Source: an uncultured Alistipes sp. (lineage in GTDB: Bacteria > Bacteroidota > Bacteroidia > Bacteroidales > Rikenellaceae). Taken from it: a stretch of 13,632 bases of DNA. Where the stretch lies: the NCBI GenBank assembly GCA_947174295.1, contig CAMWIG010000033.1:1-13632 (forward strand), given 5' to 3'. The position numbers and the translations under genes were made by a program. The notes below the pieces were generated by a model. It was not told the DNA's origin. It searched no databases and was given only the letters and a program-made list of their open reading frames with translations. Numbering within the stretch: position 1 is the first letter of the stretch; the number at the start of each line of letters is the position of its first letter. Shown one piece after another: positions 7,537 to 11,925 of this stretch.

Positions 7537-7823
7537 CGCGACTCGGGCACCTACGGCGGCACGGCCTGTTCGGGCCGTCCGTCGCCGCCTGTACGCCGAA
7601 GCTGCGCCGATGCGTTGACTCTCAACGTATTGCAGCGCCATAACGCTGCATATTCATGCGAAGAGTCGATTTTTACGACACAAGATACATGTTATTTGCA
7701 GAATATCGTTATCTTTGCGATGTTTCAGTGACATTGATAAACGAATCCTCTGCATTCCCGTTGCTTCGCGAATCTATTGTTCTGCATTACAAAATGACGT
7801 CGCGTTCATTTTAAGCGAAGCAG

Positions 7824-8210
7824 CTATTTCCCATTGGTAAAAAGATGTGCGAATAATTTCTCCGCTGCGGGCGAGTCGGCATTCGGTCCGGCGCAATCGG
7901 CAGCCCGGACACAATGCCGGGTCAGCATGTGCAAAAAACGCGACACCTGAACTGCCGGCAGCATTTTGTGCAGCGTCACGTAGAGCAGCAGCATGTTTTT
8001 CACCTCGGCCGGAAGTTCATATCCGGCCAGCGCGTCGCTCGGATAGCGCAAATACTTGCGGAAGGTGCTTTGCCCGATGCCGCACAGCCGACAGACGAAA
8101 CGCGAATGTACGCGGATATGGTTGCGAGACGGATTCCCCCGTTCGTAGAACAGGGAGTCGACGTATCGGGCAATCGCGACACGATGAAGATGATACTTGA
8201 TTTTGACCAT
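7824..8210 (-). CDS. Unrecognised small protein with possible helix-turn-helix
   Basis: 128 residues from the ATG at 8210-8208, which lies 19 bases after the stop of the upstream gene. I do not recognise the family. It is basic and starts MVKIKYHLHRVAIARYVDSLFYERGNPSRN. A stretch at about residues 40-60 (CRLCGIGQSTFRKYLRY) has the spacing of a helix-turn-helix, followed by YELPAEVKNMLLLYVTLHKMLP, which should be helical. The tail is alanine-rich with two cysteines. A DNA-binding role is only a guess. The frame is open back to 8381, but that would overlap the neighbour by about 150 bases with an atypical cysteine-rich N-terminus. It probably shares the promoter and structured leader of the preceding gene. 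Confidence 0.6.
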   Translation of the reverse strand: MVKIKYHLHRVAIARYVDSLFYERGNPSRNHIRVHSRFVCRLCGIGQSTFRKYLRYPSDALAGYELPAEVKNMLLLYVTLHKMLPAVQVSRFLHMLTRHCVRAADCAGPNADSPAAEKLFAHLFTNGK

Positions 8211-8229
8211 AAGTAAAAGATATGTATGG

Positions 8230-8586
8230 CTACAACGACAAACCTGCGCGAGACTCCGAGTAGGACAGATTCCAGATGTAATCGCGCAGTTCCGAACGTG
8301 ACGACAACCGGCAATATCTGTAATGTTTGGGCAGAGCGTGCCATTTTCGGAACGAGCGCTGATTGCGGCTGCTCGATTCAAGATAGAGACGGCCGTACTC
8401 GTACTTATCGTAGATGCCCCACAGCGAACTCGACGCAGGACATTGCGGATCCTTCGAATGGAAAAGGTACAACTCGCCGACCTTCAACACCGCATCGGCG
8501 GCATCCGATGTCGACGGTACGCGCATCGAATGTCTGATTTCGGTCGACGATGGTAAGATTCTATGTTTTTTCATTTCTTCCGGCAT
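8230..8586 (-). CDS. Unrecognised small protein behind a structured leader
   Basis: Up to 118 residues. The start may be the first ATG (8586-8584) or Met5 (8574-8572), which has GGAAGAA in front and begins MKKHRILPSSTEIRHS. I do not recognise the family. The middle is rich in aromatic and charged residues (GELYLFHSKDPQ, LWGIYDKYEYGRLYLE, FRKWHALPKHYRYCRL). There is no signal peptide or membrane segment, so it should be cytoplasmic. It heads a two-gene minus-strand operon. Its 5' leader holds an intrinsic terminator that competes with alternative stems, so expression is probably set by attenuation. No opposite-strand gene of better quality overlaps it. Confidence 0.6.
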   Translation of the reverse strand: MPEEMKKHRILPSSTEIRHSMRVPSTSDAADAVLKVGELYLFHSKDPQCPASSSLWGIYDKYEYGRLYLESSSRNQRSFRKWHALPKHYRYCRLSSRSELRDYIWNLSYSESRAGLSL

Positions 8587-8607
8587 TTATTTTGAGCATG
8601 ACATATC

Positions 8608-8778
8608 AAAAAAAACGCGCGGTTCTTTGGATTTTTAATAACAAAAGGCCCATTTTGTATATAACTATCCTTGCCAAGAACCGCGCTTTTTTTGCGCGCA
8701 ACTTGGCTGTCGTCTGATAATTATATACTTATGTTTGGCCTTTTGTTAAGACGAACAGCTCTACTGCATATCTTTCAC
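8608..8778 (-). ncRNA. Structured leader RNA with competing terminator and antiterminator stems
   Basis: On the minus strand four stems can be drawn. D: 8759-8749 with 8715-8706, ten pairs and one bulge. B: 8748-8737 with 8650-8639, twelve perfect pairs, extended by eight more (8728-8721 with 8664-8657). C: GCCAAG/CTTGGC plus CGCGC/GCGCG around seven A (8707-8673). A: 8686-8674 with 8630-8617, thirteen pairs with one bulge, followed directly by eight T (8615-8608), a classical terminator. A and C use the same bases. A and B cross like a pseudoknot. B uses most of the D loop. This gives two states: D with A (stop) or B with C (read through). It may also be a free RNA of about 170 nt. I cannot match it to a known family. 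Confidence 0.7.
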
Positions 8779-8782
8779 GAAT

Positions 8783-8814
8783 CAAAATTAGAAAAAATCG
8801 CTGTTCGACACAAA
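8783..8814 (-). promoter_or_regulatory. Promoter of the structured leader and minus-strand operon
   Basis: On the minus strand, TTTG (8814-8811), exactly 20 bases, then TAATTTTG (8790-8783): a full match to the Bacteroidota consensus. The predicted start is about 8778, giving a leader of about 190 nt before the first start codon. From 8815 to 9177 I see no supportable gene: open frames exist on both strands but none looks like a protein. Confidence 0.75.
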
Positions 8815-9177
8815 TTTTCGTCGAATATTTCTTAAAAATAATTTTTGCGGCATACGCCGGCAAACATCCCATTGCGCATGCCGCACTCAGATAAACAGCT
8901 GTATTGCAACGCGTTGCCGCAAGCGATCAATCTCCGCAACCGTTCTTTGAATCGCCCACGATAAAAATCCGGCCGGCGATGCCAGCCTCGGCCGTTTTTT
9001 TCAAACATTCCATCATCCCCCGCGAACCGCGCAGCAGCACGGCCGCCCGTCGGCTGCCGCAGCGCCGACGGCAAGCCGAGGAGGTCGTCCGCATCCGTGA
9101 CCTGCCGTTCAGAACCATTTCGCCGGACGGAGTGCAGCGCCGAACACGGCGAAACCTATGCCGTCCTCTCGCGCCGG

Positions 9178-9213
9178 CAATAAAATCCCCGGACCTCTTC
9201 TCGAAGTCCGGGG
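9178..9213 (-). terminator. Intrinsic terminator of hpf
   Basis: On the minus strand CCCCGGAC (9213-9206) pairs with GTCCGGGG (9194-9187) around an 11-base loop and runs into ATTTTATT. It lies about 100 bases beyond the hpf stop codon in a stretch with no other gene. Confidence 0.7.
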
Positions 9214-9313
9214 CCAAGCGGAAGTTGCGCCCTGCCATCGTCCGACGAAATATCCGCTGCGGGCGCTGCGCACAGCGGGCACGTCACGGACTTCGCGACC
9301 GAAGGCGAACGGG

Positions 9314-9613
9314 TTATTTCACGGAGACCTTGTCCTTGAATCTTTCCAACTGACGCTTCAAGGCGTCTATCGCCTCGTCCACCGCCTCCTCGAATCGAGT
9401 TGCGCGGCCCTCGGCCACCAGTTCGTCGCCGGGCATGTGCAGCGTCACGGTCGCCACCTTGTTGCCTTTCTCGTGATCCTTATCGAGTTTCATGATTACG
9501 TCGGCGCCCGTTGCGCGGTCGGCAAAACGATCGAGTTTCGACATCTTGTGCTCCACGAATTCGACCAACTTTCGGTCGGCATCGAATTTTACCGATTGAA
9601 TTTGTACGTTCAT
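9314..9613 (-). CDS. hpf: Ribosome hibernation-promoting factor, short HPF/RaiA type
   Basis: 99 residues; binds the small ribosomal subunit at the decoding region and silences or dimerises ribosomes in slow growth. The single HPF/RaiA domain is complete: MNVQIQSVKFDADRKLVEFVEHKMSKLDRF, then VIMKLDKDHEKGNKVATVTLHMPGDELVAE, then the C-terminal helix EEAVDEAIDALKRQLERFKDK. The length is that of the short form, without the dimerising C-terminal domain of long HPF. It lies 120 bases downstream of xerC in the same direction, an order I recall as common in Bacteroidota. No promoter box is visible in the gap, so it is probably cotranscribed with xerC. Confidence 0.92.
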   Translation of the reverse strand: MNVQIQSVKFDADRKLVEFVEHKMSKLDRFADRATGADVIMKLDKDHEKGNKVATVTLHMPGDELVAEGRATRFEEAVDEAIDALKRQLERFKDKVSVK

Positions 9614-9658
9614 AATACTTCGGCGAGTCCGGCGTGAGGCTGTTATTATTGTTGCGGT

Positions 9659-9717
9659 CGGTCGCCGAACCCGCCGGGCTCTGTTTTGCGATGCTCAGGC
9701 ATCGCATCCGGCGACCG
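9659..9717. other. Large inverted-repeat structure between xerC and hpf
   Basis: An outer nine-base inverted repeat CGGTCGCCG/CGGCGACCG (9659-9667 with 9709-9717) encloses a second stem TGCGATGC/GCATCGCA (9687-9694 with 9699-9706). There is no T tract on the minus strand after either stem, so a simple terminator is unlikely. RNA processing or stability control between the two genes is a possible role. Confidence 0.55.
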
Positions 9718-9733
9718 TTGCCGATTTCATGCG

Positions 9734-10651
9734 TCATTCTCTGCCGCTGCGACGGCCGGAACGCGGATGGGCGCGGGCATAAGCCTCTTTCAAGCGTCCG
9801 ATGCTGTTGTGGGTATATACCTGAGTCGAGCTCAACGACGCATGCCCCATCAGCTCCTGAATCTCGCGCATGTCGGCGCCGTCGTTCAACAGATGCGTAG
9901 CGAACGTATGACGCAACACGTGGGGGCTCTTCTTGCCCTGCACGCCGGCTTTCGTCAGTTCGGCACGCACGGCCCTATACACCGCACTACGCGAGATTCG
10001 CGCTCCTTTCGATGTTAAAAATAGTGCTTTTTCACGAGATTTGCAAATATTTTGCCCGTCGACGAACTCGATATACGATATTATTTCGCCGCGCAGCGCC
10101 TCGACGATCGGAATCACGCGTTCCTTGTCGCCCTTGCCGCGCACCCTGAGCGAGCGCATGTCGCCCGAGAAATGGTCACGGTCGACGGCCACCAGCTCGG
10201 CCAGCCGCAGACCGCAGCCGTAGAGCATCAACAGTATCAGAGCATTGCGCCGGCGCTCGAAGTCCTCGTCCGAGGATGCCTGCGCCGCATCGTCCAGAAC
10301 ACGCTCCATGCGAGTCTCGGGCACGAACGACGGCAGCTTGCGCGACACTTTCAGCGACCCGATACGCAGGAATATGTCGCTGTCGACCTCACCGCGGCTT
10401 CGCAGATAGCGCCACAGCGACCGCAGCGATGCGAGTTCGCGATTGACCGACGCGGCCGACAATCCGTCGGCTCCGCTGCGACGAACTATCCAATCGTGAA
10501 TCGAATCGGCCGTCAGCGTGCGGGGGTCGAACTGCTCGACAGGCACTCCGAGCCAACGCACGAACCGTTCGATATCGCGCCGATAGTTGCTCACCGTCAG
10601 CGGAGAAAAGCGGCGTTCTGACTCTATGTATGTAAAAAAGTCTTCTAACAC
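9734..10651 (-). CDS. xerC: Tyrosine recombinase XerC/XerD
   Basis: 305 residues; site-specific recombinase that should resolve chromosome dimers at dif during division. The N-terminal SAM-like core-binding domain is about 1-90 (SPLTVSNYRRDIERFVRWL) and the catalytic domain about 107-290. All six active-site positions are seen: R149 (GCGLRLAEL), K173 (RGKGDKERVIP), H244 and R247 (SPHVLRHTFATHLL), H270 (LMGHASLSSTQ) and Y279 (VYTH). The start is a GTG (10651-10649) five bases after a predicted -7 box; the next in-frame Met is residue 115, so no other start fits. It is a core gene by its match to Xer length and its hpf neighbour, not a phage integrase. XerC versus XerD cannot be settled from the sequence alone. 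Confidence 0.92.
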   Translation of the reverse strand: MLEDFFTYIESERRFSPLTVSNYRRDIERFVRWLGVPVEQFDPRTLTADSIHDWIVRRSGADGLSAASVNRELASLRSLWRYLRSRGEVDSDIFLRIGSLKVSRKLPSFVPETRMERVLDDAAQASSDEDFERRRNALILLMLYGCGLRLAELVAVDRDHFSGDMRSLRVRGKGDKERVIPIVEALRGEIISYIEFVDGQNICKSREKALFLTSKGARISRSAVYRAVRAELTKAGVQGKKSPHVLRHTFATHLLNDGADMREIQELMGHASLSSTQVYTHNSIGRLKEAYARAHPRSGRRSGRE

Positions 10652-10655
10652 AATG

Positions 10656-10663
10656 CAAATATA
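10656..10663 (-). promoter_or_regulatory. -7 box of the xerC promoter
   Basis: TATATTTG on the minus strand within CGCTATATTTGCATT, a 15-base core identical to that of the tracrRNA promoter. No good TTTG lies 19-21 bases upstream. The predicted start falls at or beside the GTG start codon, so the transcript would be nearly leaderless. Confidence 0.6.
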
Positions 10664-10692
10664 GCGAAACCGGCGGCCCGGCGATAAATTTA

Positions 10693-10724
10693 TTCGCCCG
10701 AAATAAAGAATTTTACTACTTTTG
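10693..10724 (+). promoter_or_regulatory. lspA promoter
   Basis: TTCG (10693-10696), 20 bases, then TACTTTTG (10717-10724). The -7 box fits the consensus and the -33 box differs by one base. The start would be near 10730, twelve bases before the lspA ATG. It is divergent from xerC. Confidence 0.7.
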
Positions 10725-10741
10725 CAAAAATTTCACGCACG

Positions 10742-11362
10742 ATGAACAACAAAAAACTCGGAATAACACTCCTCGTAATATTCACGGTGCTGCTCGCCGC
10801 CGACCAGGCGCTGAAAATATGGGTAAAGACCAACATGCACCTCGACCAGACGATAGTGGTCGCGCACGACTGGTTTCTGCTGCACTTCGTCGAGAACAAC
10901 GGCGCCGCATTCGGAATGCAAATCGCATCGACCGGCGCTGTCGACTGGGGCAAGCTGGCGCTCAGTCTGTTCCGCATAGCGATGATAGGTGCGCTCGGCT
11001 GGTACATATCCTACCTCTGGCGCCGCAAAACCCCGACGGGAGTACTCGTCGGACTGACGATGATACTCGCCGGGGCCGTCGGCAACATCATCGACAGCGC
11101 ATTTTACGGAGTGATATTCTCGGCTTCGACGCCCGACAGCGTGGCGCACTTCGGCGGCAGCTACGCCGGATTCATGATGGGTCGCGTGGTCGACATGTTC
11201 TACTTCCCGCTGTTCCAATGGAACGGTATCCCGTCGTGGCTGCGTTTTCTGGTCGACCGCAACAACTACTTTTTCGGAGCGATATTCAACCTCGCCGACG
11301 CGTATATATCTGTCGCTCTGGTATATTTGCTGATTTTCCACTACCGTTTTTTCAGCAAGTGA
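10742..11362 (+). CDS. lspA: Lipoprotein signal peptidase (signal peptidase II)
   Basis: 206-residue inner-membrane aspartyl protease that removes signal peptides from diacylglyceryl prolipoproteins. Conserved blocks in order: DQALKIWVK (D21), FVENNGAAFGM, AGAVGNIIDSAFYG, GRVVDMFYFP with catalytic D151, and FNLADAYISVALVYLL with catalytic D186. Four hydrophobic membrane segments are visible at about 6-22, 72-92, 101-117 and 179-200. Length is slightly above the usual 160-180, in part because of the loop at 125-140. The ATG lies just after a predicted promoter and gives a normal N-terminus. It stands alone; the next gene is a tRNA. A weak CAGCC/GGCTG stem (11366-11394) followed by a long T-rich stretch may terminate it. 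Confidence 0.94.
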   Translation: MNNKKLGITLLVIFTVLLAADQALKIWVKTNMHLDQTIVVAHDWFLLHFVENNGAAFGMQIASTGAVDWGKLALSLFRIAMIGALGWYISYLWRRKTPTGVLVGLTMILAGAVGNIIDSAFYGVIFSASTPDSVAHFGGSYAGFMMGRVVDMFYFPLFQWNGIPSWLRFLVDRNNYFFGAIFNLADAYISVALVYLLIFHYRFFSK

Positions 11363-11426
11363 CCGCAGCCTACGCATGACGGCGCACGGGGCTGATTAAT
11401 TTTTTTTGTATTTTTTTCGATAAAAA

Positions 11427-11457
11427 TTCGTCAATTCAAAAAAAAGTACTACTTTTG
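11427..11457 (+). promoter_or_regulatory. tRNA-Leu promoter
   Basis: TTCG (11427-11430), 19 bases, then TACTTTTG (11450-11457), nearly the same boxes as the lspA promoter. The start would be near 11463, about ten bases before the tRNA. Confidence 0.75.
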
Positions 11458-11472
11458 TCCCTGCAAAACCGA

Positions 11473-11553
11473 GCCCAGGTGGTGAAATGGTAGACACGCT
11501 CGTTTCAGGTGCGAGTGCTGAGAGGCTTGTAGGTTCGACTCCTATCCTGGGCA
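11473..11553 (+). tRNA. tRNA-Leu (anticodon CAG)
   Basis: Acceptor GCCCAGG (11473-11479) pairs fully with CCTGGGC (11546-11552); discriminator A. The anticodon stem CTCGT/GCGAG holds the loop TTCAGGT with CAG at its centre. The long variable arm is the class II form expected for leucine, and the T arm is TAGG/CCTA with loop TTCGACT. CCA is not encoded. CAG reads the CUG codon. Confidence 0.95.
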
Positions 11554-11554
11554 C

Positions 11555-11586
11555 AACCCCGTCAGAGGAAACTCCGGCGGGGTTTT
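11555..11586 (+). terminator. Terminator after tRNA-Leu
   Basis: AACCCCG (11555-11561) pairs with CGGGGTT (11578-11584) and an inner GAG/CTC, followed by a short T run. It directly follows the tRNA. From 11587 to 11754 I see no gene and only a weak box TATATTCG near 11703. Confidence 0.75.
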
Positions 11587-11754
11587 GTATTGAACGACGT
11601 TTCTCTCCGAACGGCAGTCATCCGATACGACAGCGAGTGAACGACACCCGATTCCCGCCCGACTCTTTTCAGGCTGCGAATTAGGCTTCCGCATAATCGA
11701 CGTTATATTCGCAGACAAAGGCCGGCTCCGAAAAGTTCAATACCCAAAATCGGC

Positions 11755-11859
11755 AATTCGCATCTTTGGCTTCGCCGAAGATACTTCGCCTCGGAAAAAA
11801 TGCAAGCAAGCTTGCTTTTTCTCTCGGCTTATTCGTATCTTTGACATATCAAACACACC
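11755..11859. repeat. Dispersed repeat element, right (inverted) copy
   Basis: Inverted relative to the copy at 5971-6075: 32 identical bases at 11828-11859 and 18 at 11764-11781. The same palindrome TTTGA-CATA-TCAAA sits at 11840-11853, at the edge facing dnaG. This copy also has the perfect palindrome AAGCAAGCTTGCTT (11804-11817). Together the copies bracket 5.8 kb of mostly housekeeping genes. Confidence 0.75.
11811..11843 (+). promoter_or_regulatory. Outward promoter in the right repeat copy, possible upstream dnaG promoter
   Basis: CTTG (11811-11814), 21 bases, then TATCTTTG (11836-11843). A transcript from about 11849 would carry a leader of about 77 bases before dnaG that includes the whole CRISPR-repeat-like segment at 11890-11920. 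Confidence 0.55.
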
Positions 11860-11889
11860 TATAGTGCTCGCACATGCGTTCCACGTCGT

Positions 11890-11920
11890 GTTGTGATTTG
11901 CTTTTAAATTCGTATCTTTA
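11890..11920 (+). promoter_or_regulatory. Solo CRISPR-repeat-like sequence acting as dnaG promoter
   Basis: Bases 11891-11914 are identical to 1003-1026, the complement of the tracrRNA anti-repeat, and the preceding G and following TCTTT fit what I recall of Bacteroidota II-C repeats. The segment also reads as a promoter: GTTG (11890-11893), 19 bases, TATCTTTA (11913-11920), five bases before the dnaG GTG. No second clear repeat is adjacent. It is either a relic of a CRISPR array or a promoter sharing the repeat sequence. The 24-base identity is too long for chance. Confidence 0.75.
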
Positions 11921-11925
11921 CGCCC

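Noticed and set aside
7695..7717. A promoter-like TATCTTTG at 7710-7717 on the plus strand
   Set aside because: The only TTTG is 11 bases away instead of 19-21, and no gene follows on that strand.
8211..8381. A longer start for the 128-residue minus-strand gene
   Set aside because: It would overlap the preceding gene by about 150 bases and add an atypical cysteine-rich segment; the ATG at 8210 fits the gene spacing.
8904..9353. A 149-codon plus-strand frame over the hpf terminator
   Set aside because: It crosses the hpf 3' end and terminator, is Arg/Pro-rich and has no domain; most likely a chance frame in GC-rich DNA.
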